Below, one piece after another: positions 1 through 6,807 of a stretch of 46,221 nucleotides of DNA. The stretch lies in the NCBI GenBank assembly GCA_902790375.1, contig CADARY010000017.1, positions 1-46,221 of the forward strand, given 5' to 3'. Position numbers and translations under genes: made by a program. The notes under the pieces are model-generated. The model saw nothing but the letters and a program-made list of their open reading frames with translations. It was not told where the DNA came from and did no database searches. Every line of letters begins with the position of its first letter. The stretch's first letter is position 1. Origin of the DNA: Oscillospiraceae bacterium. Lineage in GTDB: Bacteria > Bacillota > Clostridia > Oscillospirales > Oscillospiraceae.

Positions 1-95
1 CGAATGGTGGTGTCGGCAAGCATCTTGCCGTCCTCGTCCAGAATGACCGCCTTGGTGTAGGTGGAACCAACGTCACAACCGCCGAAATATTTCAT
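1..95 (-). CDS. 2-hydroxyacyl-CoA dehydratase activator (HgdC/BcrD-type ATPase), 5' end only
   Basis: Only the first 31 codons are present; the gene runs off the window edge. The visible N-terminus reads MKYFGGCDVGSTYTKAVILD, which is the phosphate-1 loop of the ASKHA/BadF-BcrA ATPase family (G-x-D-x-G-S-T-x-T-K). In this family a homodimer carrying one [4Fe-4S] cluster uses ATP to push a low-potential electron into the dehydratase. The ATG at 95 has an AGGAGG-like site (TCCTCC on the plus strand at 103-108) at 7 nt spacing. It lies 34 bp downstream of the larger dehydratase subunit on the same strand, so it is most likely its dedicated activator. A full-length gene of about 260 residues is expected, but some family members are far longer and the fragment cannot tell which. 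Confidence 0.85.
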   Translation of the reverse strand, partial: MKYFGGCDVGSTYTKAVILDEDGKMLADTTI

Positions 96-129
96 TTATA
101 TATCCTCCGTAATTCTTTAGCCGTTAAAT

Positions 130-1926
130 TTACATACATACCTCGTCCTCGAACTCGACGAGGGACGGGTCGACCGGCTCGGCCTTCATGACCGTGCGCA
201 TGTATTCGTTGACCTTGTCGCGCATGGTGCGGCGGGAGACGGTGCGCGGGTCCATCAGATCGTGCTCGATCCAGATGAGGTCATAGCCGCGGGCGCGGCC
301 CTGCTCATCCAGAATGCCCTGGACGGTCGCCATGTTCTTGCAGGCCACGTTCTGGTACATGATGACGAGCTTGGCGTTCCAGGCCTCGCACTGGGCCCAG
401 CATTCATCGACCACATTCTGGTAGCCGCCGTTGGTGTGGCGGCGCATGACCATGCGCTCATAGAGGCGGGCGAGGTCGCGCAGGGCCTCCTCCTTGTCCT
501 CGGTCTCAAGGTGCTTGGTGAAGTTCAAGGACTCCATCTCCACCAGCACGTCGATGCCCCAGCAGTTGGCAAGCCAGTTGGAGAAGTTTGCGTAGTAGTG
601 GGCCGGGCAGGACCAGACGATGGCGCGGTACTTCATCTTGCGCTCTGGCCAGGCGGTCTCGCCTCGCTCATAGGCCTGGATGAGCATGCGGTCGACCTTC
701 TGCATGGAGGGGAGAACGCGCGGGTCGATGCCGCCGTCCATCTCGTAGTTCCACTTGCGGAAGAGCTCGTAGCTCGGGCCGATGAGCTGCGGGCGGGAGG
801 ACTTGTTGATCTCCCACTTGTTCAGCTCCAGGTCGGTCTCCTGGTTGAAGCGCTTCATGCACTCAAAGTAGTGATCCCAGGACCACTTGGCGCCGGTGCG
901 CTCCTCGATCCACTTGATGCAGGCCTTGATATCCTCCGCGCCCATCTGCACAGTCGCCTCATCCAGATAGCGGACGGGGAAGCAGAGGTGGAAGACGGGG
1001 ATGTTGGGGAAGCGGCGGGAGAAGTAGGAGGAGGCCATGGTGGACCCGTCGCAGGGCATGGAGCTGGAAATGAAGCCGGAGCCCATGTCGGGCAGGGCGT
1101 TGATGACGAGCGCGCCGCACTCGGAGGAGGGCACAGGGCAGGTGTCGGCGGGCAGACCGTAGGACTCCACCGCGTCGATGTAGGGGATGCAGACGAGCTG
1201 GTCGATCTCGGACACGAGGAACATGGGCAGAAGCTGGTGCGGGATGCCGCAGAGGTCGGGGAAGCCGGCCATGATCTGGCCCATGGTCATCTCATCAAAG
1301 GTGACCATCATGCGGTTGAGGTCGTCGCTGTTGCCATTCTTGCGGTCAGCCTTGTTCAGCAGCACCAGGTTCTCCGCCACATAGCGGAAGATCTGATAGG
1401 TGAGCTCATGGCTCATGCGCAGGTTCGAGCCGCGCAGGCCGAGAATATTTTTATCCATGAAGCCGTGGCAGCAGAAGTAGGAGATCATCCAGCGGTACCA
1501 CAGCGCGCCGTTGAGGGCGGGGATGAGATCCTTGGAAAAGGTGCCGAGCAGCATCAGCCACAGCCGGCCCCACTCATAGAAGTCGTAGGCGGTATCCTTC
1601 ACGCCGCGCCACTCGCGGCGGACGGTGGCCATGGCGCCCTTGCGGTAGAGGCGGCCGAGGCTCCTCTCGCCGTTGACGACGCGGTCCCACTTCTCGTCCT
1701 TGTCGAGGGCCATGAAGTCGGCGTATTCGCCCTTGACGCGCTCCCAGTCGGCCTTGCAGTCGTTCACGCGGTCCTCGCCGAACTTCTTCCAGTCGGTGCT
1801 TTTGAGAAGCTTCCAGGCGATGCCGAGGAACTCGGCGGCGTTCTCGCCCTGCTTCTTCCAGTCCATATTGTCTTTGGCTTTCCAGAATTTTTTGGGGGGA
1901 TAAACGCTGCTTTCCTTATTAGCCAT
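130..1926 (-). CDS. 2-hydroxyacyl-CoA dehydratase-family subunit (HgdA/BcrB-like), 598 aa with N-terminal extension
   Basis: Member of the 2-hydroxyglutaryl-CoA dehydratase D-component / benzoyl-CoA reductase family, whose two related subunits bind FeS clusters and perform radical dehydration or reduction of acyl-CoA. Supporting stretches are the SMPCDGST segment near residue 300 (cluster-cysteine region), IPVFHLCFP, and the C-terminal VIWSCPAHYY and DLIWIEHDLMDPRTVSRRTMRDKV regions. Family subunits are usually about 380-480 residues; this one has roughly 130-150 extra N-terminal residues rich in Trp, Lys and Asp (for example KFWKAKDNMDWKK). Its ATG overlaps the stop of the upstream subunit by 8 nt, indicating translational coupling. 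The substrate cannot be read from sequence: hydroxyacyl-CoA dehydration, or a benzoyl-CoA reductase-like reaction, are both possible. Confidence 0.8.
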   Translation of the reverse strand: MANKESSVYPPKKFWKAKDNMDWKKQGENAAEFLGIAWKLLKSTDWKKFGEDRVNDCKADWERVKGEYADFMALDKDEKWDRVVNGERSLGRLYRKGAMATVRREWRGVKDTAYDFYEWGRLWLMLLGTFSKDLIPALNGALWYRWMISYFCCHGFMDKNILGLRGSNLRMSHELTYQIFRYVAENLVLLNKADRKNGNSDDLNRMMVTFDEMTMGQIMAGFPDLCGIPHQLLPMFLVSEIDQLVCIPYIDAVESYGLPADTCPVPSSECGALVINALPDMGSGFISSSMPCDGSTMASSYFSRRFPNIPVFHLCFPVRYLDEATVQMGAEDIKACIKWIEERTGAKWSWDHYFECMKRFNQETDLELNKWEINKSSRPQLIGPSYELFRKWNYEMDGGIDPRVLPSMQKVDRMLIQAYERGETAWPERKMKYRAIVWSCPAHYYANFSNWLANCWGIDVLVEMESLNFTKHLETEDKEEALRDLARLYERMVMRRHTNGGYQNVVDECWAQCEAWNAKLVIMYQNVACKNMATVQGILDEQGRARGYDLIWIEHDLMDPRTVSRRTMRDKVNEYMRTVMKAEPVDPSLVEFEDEVCM

Positions 1927-3118
1927 TCTTTTGTGCCTCCTTGTGGATACGTTTGATCTCCAGCGATTCGACGAAGGCCTGCACGCGGGTGCGCAGCTGA
2001 CCGGAGTTGCCGTTGTTGTACAGCCTGTCGATGGACAGGACGGGCCAGCCGTATTCGTCGTGCATGATGTGGGAGACGAGCGCGCGCTCGAAGCCCCAGT
2101 AATCGCAGTACTTCATCTGCTCGTAAATAATGCCCTCGGCCCGGTACTCCTTGGCGAGGCGGTCCGCCGTCTCGCGGCGCTGCAGCACCTTCTCGTCGGC
2201 GATATAGCGGGCGCATTCGGAATGCTCCATGACGTGCAGGCAGATCTGGGGAAGAGGGGGCTCGTCGTCATTGAGCTCGATGATCTCGCGGCCGGGGGTG
2301 GAGCCGAAGCAGTAGCGGTCGGACACGACCAGAGCGCCGCAGCCCTCAATGAGCTGGGTGAGCTTGGGATCGTCGATCTCGGAGCCGACGATCGCCACTC
2401 TTGCGCGGAAGGGAGATTTCGCGTCCGGCTCGCGGAGCCTGAGCTCGTCGAGCGTCTCGCGCAGGTAGGGGAGGATGAGCTTCTTGGGACAGGTGTAGGA
2501 GACGAGGTTCAGGACATGGAACTCATAGCCCGTGATGACGGGGTTTTCCGCCTTGCGCATCTGGCCGATCTCGGAAAGAATGGCGCAGACCTCGTTATGC
2601 TCCTTCACGGCCGCGCGGATGGCGTCGTCGGAGGTGTCCACGCCGAATTTTTCCGTGAGCGGATTCAGGACATGCAGGCGCATCTGCTTGATATAGGATT
2701 CGAGCGTGTAGGCGGTGATCTTGAAGGGAATGTCACAGTGGGTGACAAAGAAGTTGGGCTTGTCATTGACATGGAGGATTTCAAAATGCTCCATGGCGCG
2801 GTTCATCATCGAGCAGGCGTCCACGCCGATCATGGCGTCCAGGAACTGATAGCCGCCCTCGATGCCGCGCTCCACGAGCGCGCGGGCGTACTCGCAGGTG
2901 TAGTTGGACATGTAATAGGTGGCAATGTCGATGGAGCCGGTGTTGGGGGCGCGCAGACGCACGGAGAAGCAGTTGCCGATGTTGAGCAGGGCCTCGGGCA
3001 CGTGGTAGCAGGTATAGCCGAGGGCGAGGCCGCCCTCCGCCTGGGCCTGCCGGACCAGCTCGTTATCGGCGTTCTCAAGCAGTTTTTCAAAGAAAATCAG
3101 ATGCTTAAGATCTTTCAA
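1919..3118 (-). CDS. 2-hydroxyacyl-CoA dehydratase-family subunit (HgdB-like), 399 aa
   Basis: Second subunit of the dehydratase-like enzyme, of normal family length. The three cysteine regions expected for FeS ligation are visible: TCYHVPEAL (C37), VDACSMMNR (C102) and MKYCDYWG (about C338). The segment SDRYCFGSTPGR and the C-terminal SIDRLYNNGNSGQLRTRVQAFVESL match the end of HgdB-family proteins, which carry a conserved charged helix after the last cluster cysteine. It sits between the CooC-like ATPase (32 bp upstream) and the 598-residue subunit (8-nt overlap), so the order is chaperone ATPase, small subunit, large subunit, activator. It probably forms a heterodimer with the downstream gene product. 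The physiological acyl-CoA is unknown. Confidence 0.83.
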   Translation of the reverse strand: MKDLKHLIFFEKLLENADNELVRQAQAEGGLALGYTCYHVPEALLNIGNCFSVRLRAPNTGSIDIATYYMSNYTCEYARALVERGIEGGYQFLDAMIGVDACSMMNRAMEHFEILHVNDKPNFFVTHCDIPFKITAYTLESYIKQMRLHVLNPLTEKFGVDTSDDAIRAAVKEHNEVCAILSEIGQMRKAENPVITGYEFHVLNLVSYTCPKKLILPYLRETLDELRLREPDAKSPFRARVAIVGSEIDDPKLTQLIEGCGALVVSDRYCFGSTPGREIIELNDDEPPLPQICLHVMEHSECARYIADEKVLQRRETADRLAKEYRAEGIIYEQMKYCDYWGFERALVSHIMHDEYGWPVLSIDRLYNNGNSGQLRTRVQAFVESLEIKRIHKEAQKNG

Positions 3119-3150
3119 ATGTTACACCTCTTTTTCCTTAATTTACAAAA

Positions 3151-3915
3151 TTACAGAATCTCTATGTTGCGCAGTGCTTCCTTCACGCCCTTGAGCATGG
3201 CGGAATCCGCGCTCAGCTCCATCACGCTTTTGCCCATGATGTCGTTTGCGGCAAATGCGCTGTCGGCAGGGATCCAGGCGAGAACGTCAACGCCGGGGGT
3301 CTTGAACTCATTGACAAGCTCGGGATTCGTGACCCGGTTGACAATGACGCCGATCCTGTCATAGGCGATCAGCTCATCGGCGACCTGCTTGATGGTTGCG
3401 ATGACCTGCGCGCCCTTCTTGCTCTGATCTGTGACCAGAATGAGGTGGGTGACCTTCTCCATCACGCGGCGCTGGATCTGCTCGATCCCGGCCTCGCCGT
3501 CGATGACCACGTAATCGAAGCTGTTGGCAAGGATGCTGATGACTTCCTTAAGGTAGGAATTGACCTTGCAGTAACAGCCGGAGCTCTCCGGTCGGCCGAT
3601 CGCGAGGAAAGCAAAGCCCGGCATCTCGACCAGCGCGTCAAAGATGCGGAAGCGCGCCTCGCTCAAAAGCTCCAGTGCCTCTTTGGTTTCACCGTTTTCC
3701 ACGCTGTCGACAATGCTCATGCGAATATCGTCCAGCGTCAGCTTTACGTCCACACCAAGAGCAACGGACAGCCCGACGGCGGGGTCTGCGTCGATGGCCA
3801 GAATCTTCTTGTCGGGATACTGCTCCGTCAGAAGGCGCACGATCGATGCGCATACGGAGGTCTTTCCGACGCCGCCCTTGCCGGCAACCGTAAGAATCTT
3901 GGCTTTTTGTTCCAT
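3151..3915 (-). CDS. CooC-like MinD/ParA-family ATPase (metal-cofactor maturation type), 254 aa
   Basis: A deviant Walker A GKGGVGKTS (residues 12-20), IDADPAVG (41-48) and a later DYVVIDGEAGIEQ segment place this in the SIMIBI MinD/CooC group. The C-x-C pair GCYCKVN (C114, C116) is the CooC hallmark: in characterised CooC proteins two such motifs hold a metal ion at the dimer interface during nickel insertion into CO dehydrogenase. No CO dehydrogenase is present here, and the neighbours are dehydratase subunits, so a role in maturing or energising the FeS dehydratase is inferred. The open frame extends upstream to 4008, but ATG 3915 is preferred because a GGGGGAA site lies just upstream (plus-strand 3921-3927) and the Walker A then falls at the usual position. 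Confidence 0.82.
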   Translation of the reverse strand: MEQKAKILTVAGKGGVGKTSVCASIVRLLTEQYPDKKILAIDADPAVGLSVALGVDVKLTLDDIRMSIVDSVENGETKEALELLSEARFRIFDALVEMPGFAFLAIGRPESSGCYCKVNSYLKEVISILANSFDYVVIDGEAGIEQIQRRVMEKVTHLILVTDQSKKGAQVIATIKQVADELIAYDRIGVIVNRVTNPELVNEFKTPGVDVLAWIPADSAFAANDIMGKSVMELSADSAMLKGVKEALRNIEIL

Positions 3916-3970
3916 AAGCGTTCCCCCTGTCTGAGAAAAGTGTACAGTATGCGAATATACTATCGTGATT

Positions 3971-3999
3971 ATTCTAACACACGGCCTTGCATTATGCAA
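3971..3999 (-). promoter_or_regulatory. Promoter of the dehydratase operon with a palindrome over the -35
   Basis: Read on the minus strand: -35 TTGCAT (3994-3999), 17-nt spacer, extended -10 TG-T-TAGAAT (3971-3976). The perfect inverted repeat CTTGCATTATGCAAG (3986-4000) covers the -35 and could be an operator. It lies 56-84 nt upstream of the CooC-like start. Confidence 0.6.
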
Positions 4000-4083
4000 G
4001 ATAAACACTTATAAAATGAATAGGCCCGTTCTTTTTGGGCAAGTCGTTCTGCTCCTTGCGGCTTTTGCCCGAAAAACGACATG

Positions 4084-4118
4084 AAAAAGCAGAGGCCGAT
4101 CCGGTGATCGGCCCCTGC
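4084..4118 (-). terminator. Rho-independent terminator of the LRR gene, built from a dispersed repeat
   Basis: On the minus strand a 13-bp stem with one G-U pair (4106-4118 with 4089-4101), loop ACCG, is followed directly by TTTTT (4084-4088). It lies 29 nt after the stop of the LRR protein gene. The stem core GGCCGATC/GATCGGCC and the flanking CCCCTGCGG belong to the repeat family also found near 14.3 and 46.2 kb. Confidence 0.65.
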
Positions 4119-4120
4119 GG
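4094..4120. repeat. Dispersed palindromic repeat, copy 1 (half element)
   Basis: GGCCGATC-CGGT-GATCGGCC followed by CCCTGCGG. The outer CCCCTGCGG is the reverse complement of CCGCAGGGG and matches the right edge of the 14.3-kb copy. Confidence 0.5.
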
Positions 4121-4146
4121 ATTTTGCAGTCTGCTCGGTTCTGAAT

Positions 4147-6591
4147 TCAGTTATAGATATTGGTGCCCTCGTCGCACTCAAAGTAGACATTTGCGTTGTA
4201 GGTATACCTGACACAGTAGCTGCCGCCGTGCACGACCCGGGAGCGGGTGCCGTAATTCAGGGCTTGCAGAAGATAGGGGGTATAGCGGACGCTGATCGAG
4301 GTGAGATAGTTGCCGTAGCACTCCAGGATCCGCAGATTCGACAGTCTGCTGATGTCGAGCGTGGTGAGCCTGTTGTTGAAGCAGCGCAGGATCTCAAGCC
4401 TCGTGAAGTATTCGATGCCCCGGAGCGAGGTGATGCCCATGCCGCCCATGTACATGTTCGTCACCGCGTTTGCCTCGTATGTGCTGAGATAACCGTCGCG
4501 GTTGGAATCATAGTACTGGCTGACGCCTGCGCGGAAGACAGGATCGGGGAAGTAGGCCTCCGTGATGGGAACGCTGCCGCTGGGAGGAGGCGTGGGCGTG
4601 GGCGTAGTGCCCGTGATCAGGGTGGTCGCCTGATTGAGCACGAGATAGGGATAGGCGTCGCCCTTGTAATAGCTGAGGACGCCGTCCTGCAGGGCAGGCG
4701 TCAAAGAGCTGTACACGTTCAGAAGCTGCGGGCAGTGCCGGATGTCGAGCTGGCTGAGATTGTTGTAGGCACAGTTGAGACGGGCAAGTCTGCTGTTGCT
4801 GCCGAGCGTCAGGGTCGTGAGCCTGTTTCGGTAGCACTGCAGGAACTCAAGCGAGGTGCAGGCGCTGACGTCAAGCTCGGTGAGGAGGTTATCGTTGCAG
4901 TACAGGCTTACAAGCGAGGTGAAGTATTCGATACCCCGGAGCGAGGTGATGGACATGTTGTTCAGGTTCATGCCGGTCACGGCGCTGATCTCGCTTGTGC
5001 TGAGATAGCCGTCGTGGTTCGTGTCGCAGTCCTGGGACACTCTGCTGCGGAAGATATTATCGGGGAAGTTGACCGTGTTGATGGGGATGCCGCTGGGGGG
5101 AGGCGTGGGCGTGCTGCCTGTGATCAGGCTGGTCGCCTGGTCGAATATGAGATAGGGAGCATCGTCACTCACATAGTAGAAGCAGATGCCGTTTTTGATG
5201 ACCGGGCTTATCTCACCGTAGACCTTCAGCAGCGGCGCGCACAGCCGGATGTCAAGCTCGGTGAGCCTGTTGCCCGCGCAGTTGAGGCGGTCAAGCCTGC
5301 TGTTGGCGCTGAGAGTGAGAGAGGTGAGCTGGTTTGTGTAGCACTGCAGGCGCTCAAGCTGGGTGCAGGCGCTGATGTCCAGCGTGCTGAGGCGGTTTTC
5401 CGCGACGTTCAGATCCGTGAGGGCGGTGCTGCGGCTCACGTCCAGGCTCGTCAGATTGTTGCCGTGGCAGTCGAGGGTCCCCAGCAGCGTGTTGCTGCGG
5501 ACATCGAGACTCACCAATGCGTTTTTGCCGCAGTAGAGCTTCTGAAGAAGGGTGTTGCTGCGGATATCCAGGCCTGTCAGGCTGTTGCCGAGCACCTCCA
5601 CGCTCTGCAGCCTGGTGTTGGCGCTCAGGTCGAGGGAAGTGAAGAGGTTATAGGCGGCGAAGAAATTGGCAAGCTCGGTGTTCTTGCTGAGGTCCAGCGT
5701 TTTCAGCTGGTTATAATGGGCATACAGCGTCACGAGCGCCGTGTTCCGGGTGAGATCCAGGGAGCTCAGAGAGTTGCTGCTGACGGAAAGCCAGGTGAGC
5801 TTTGTGTTCTGACTGACATTCAGGCTTGTCAGGCTGTTCCCGGCGCAGTACAGAAGCTCCAGCTTTGTGTTCCGGCTCACATCCAGGGAGGTGAGCTTGT
5901 CATAGGCGCAGTAGAGATTGGTGAGGTTCGGGAAGTGTTCGATGCCCTTGAGCGTCTGGAGGTTTACCGGGACGGCCTCGGTGCCGGAGCAGTCGATCTG
6001 GGTCACGGCGTTTCTCTCGGCGTCACTGAGCCAGCCGTTCTTGTCCTTGTCGAGGTTGGAGGAGACATAGCCGCGGAAGAAGTTGGAGGGGAAGAAGGCA
6101 GCCGTGACGGGGATCCAGCGCTCCCCGGAGGAGAGGATCACCGTGGAAGTGCGCAGGGCGTCGTTGCGCGCGCCGATGCTGATGGCGCTCCACTGTGCGC
6201 CTGTGCCGAAGAAGTAGACCTCGGTCAGGTTGCTGCAGCCGTCAAAGGCGCCTTCGCCGATCACAGTCACGCCGGCCGGAATCGTCACGCTCTTCATGCC
6301 GACAACGCCAGCAAAGGCCTCCTCTTCGATGCGCGTCATGCTCTTCGGAATGATAAAGGAGTCCCCGGGCACCTCGAAGCGCAGCGTCTCTTCGGCGGAG
6401 AGCTCCGGCTCCTCAGGCGCGGGAAAGCTTGCCATCAGGGTTTCTGGCTTGGGCTCGGGAAAGGCGATCGCATCCTCGATCACCGTGCCGTCCGGGAAGG
6501 CAAAGCCCTCGGCAAAGGCGGCGGGAAACAGGCCGGCACACAGCGCCGCACACAGCAGCAGCGCCAGCGTCTTGCGTAATACAGTGTTCAT
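4147..6591 (-). CDS. Exported leucine-rich-repeat protein with three Ca-loop-like/LRR modules, 814 aa
   Basis: A signal peptide (residues 1-27, hydrophobic core LALLLCAALCAGLF, cleavage after AFA) is followed by a short BspA-like LRR (about 76-130: IPKSMTRIEEEAFAG, SVTIPAGVTVIGEGAF). Three modules follow (about 165-500, 500-675, 675-814). Each starts with FPxxxFRxxV plus a Ca-loop-like segment (DKDKNGWLSDAE, DTNHDGYLSTSE, DSNRDGYLSTYE), then LRRs of the form LTSLDVSxNTxLxxLxCxxN. The modules shrink toward the C-terminus, and the first and second each end in a near-identical QATSLITGSTPTPPPSG-type linker. No LPxTG or SLH anchor is visible, so it may be secreted or loosely surface-bound. An upstream in-frame start (6708) is rejected: ATG 6591 has a GGAGGT site and begins the signal peptide. 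Partner and ligand are unknown. Confidence 0.85.
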   Translation of the reverse strand: MNTVLRKTLALLLCAALCAGLFPAAFAEGFAFPDGTVIEDAIAFPEPKPETLMASFPAPEEPELSAEETLRFEVPGDSFIIPKSMTRIEEEAFAGVVGMKSVTIPAGVTVIGEGAFDGCSNLTEVYFFGTGAQWSAISIGARNDALRTSTVILSSGERWIPVTAAFFPSNFFRGYVSSNLDKDKNGWLSDAERNAVTQIDCSGTEAVPVNLQTLKGIEHFPNLTNLYCAYDKLTSLDVSRNTKLELLYCAGNSLTSLNVSQNTKLTWLSVSSNSLSSLDLTRNTALVTLYAHYNQLKTLDLSKNTELANFFAAYNLFTSLDLSANTRLQSVEVLGNSLTGLDIRSNTLLQKLYCGKNALVSLDVRSNTLLGTLDCHGNNLTSLDVSRSTALTDLNVAENRLSTLDISACTQLERLQCYTNQLTSLTLSANSRLDRLNCAGNRLTELDIRLCAPLLKVYGEISPVIKNGICFYYVSDDAPYLIFDQATSLITGSTPTPPPSGIPINTVNFPDNIFRSRVSQDCDTNHDGYLSTSEISAVTGMNLNNMSITSLRGIEYFTSLVSLYCNDNLLTELDVSACTSLEFLQCYRNRLTTLTLGSNSRLARLNCAYNNLSQLDIRHCPQLLNVYSSLTPALQDGVLSYYKGDAYPYLVLNQATTLITGTTPTPTPPPSGSVPITEAYFPDPVFRAGVSQYYDSNRDGYLSTYEANAVTNMYMGGMGITSLRGIEYFTRLEILRCFNNRLTTLDISRLSNLRILECYGNYLTSISVRYTPYLLQALNYGTRSRVVHGGSYCVRYTYNANVYFECDEGTNIYN

Positions 6592-6643
6592 CAAGATACC
6601 TCCTGTAAACAGAGCATAATGAAAAACGTATGTTGTTATGTAA

Positions 6644-6672
6644 ATTATAGCACAACCCGCGCCCGGATTCAA
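6644..6672 (-). promoter_or_regulatory. Promoter of the LRR gene
   Basis: Minus strand: -35 TTGAAT (6667-6672), 17-nt spacer, extended -10 TGC-TATAAT (6644-6649). It lies 53-81 nt upstream of the ATG at 6591. Confidence 0.75.
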
Positions 6673-6745
6673 GAGGGCATGTGGCCGCGGCGTGATTTCT
6701 CTCTGCACAGGCGATGCATGCCCGTGGGGATTTGCCCGATCGGCA

Positions 6746-6775
6746 TTGACAGCGGGCGGCGTCAGACGCTATACT
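6746..6775 (+). promoter_or_regulatory. Promoter of the ABC-F gene
   Basis: Consensus TTGACA (6746-6751), 18-nt spacer, TATACT (6770-6775), with an AGGAGA ribosome site at 6797-6802 before ATG 6808. Confidence 0.75.
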
Positions 6776-6807
6776 GTAGACACTATCATCATTTACAGGA
6801 GACCGCT

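Noticed and set aside
262-1956. 564-codon plus-strand open frame opposite the dehydratase subunit
   Set aside because: Antisense shadow of a family-recognisable protein.
4228-6579. 783-codon plus-strand open frame opposite the LRR gene
   Set aside because: Antisense shadow; the minus-strand gene has a promoter, signal peptide, repeats and terminator.
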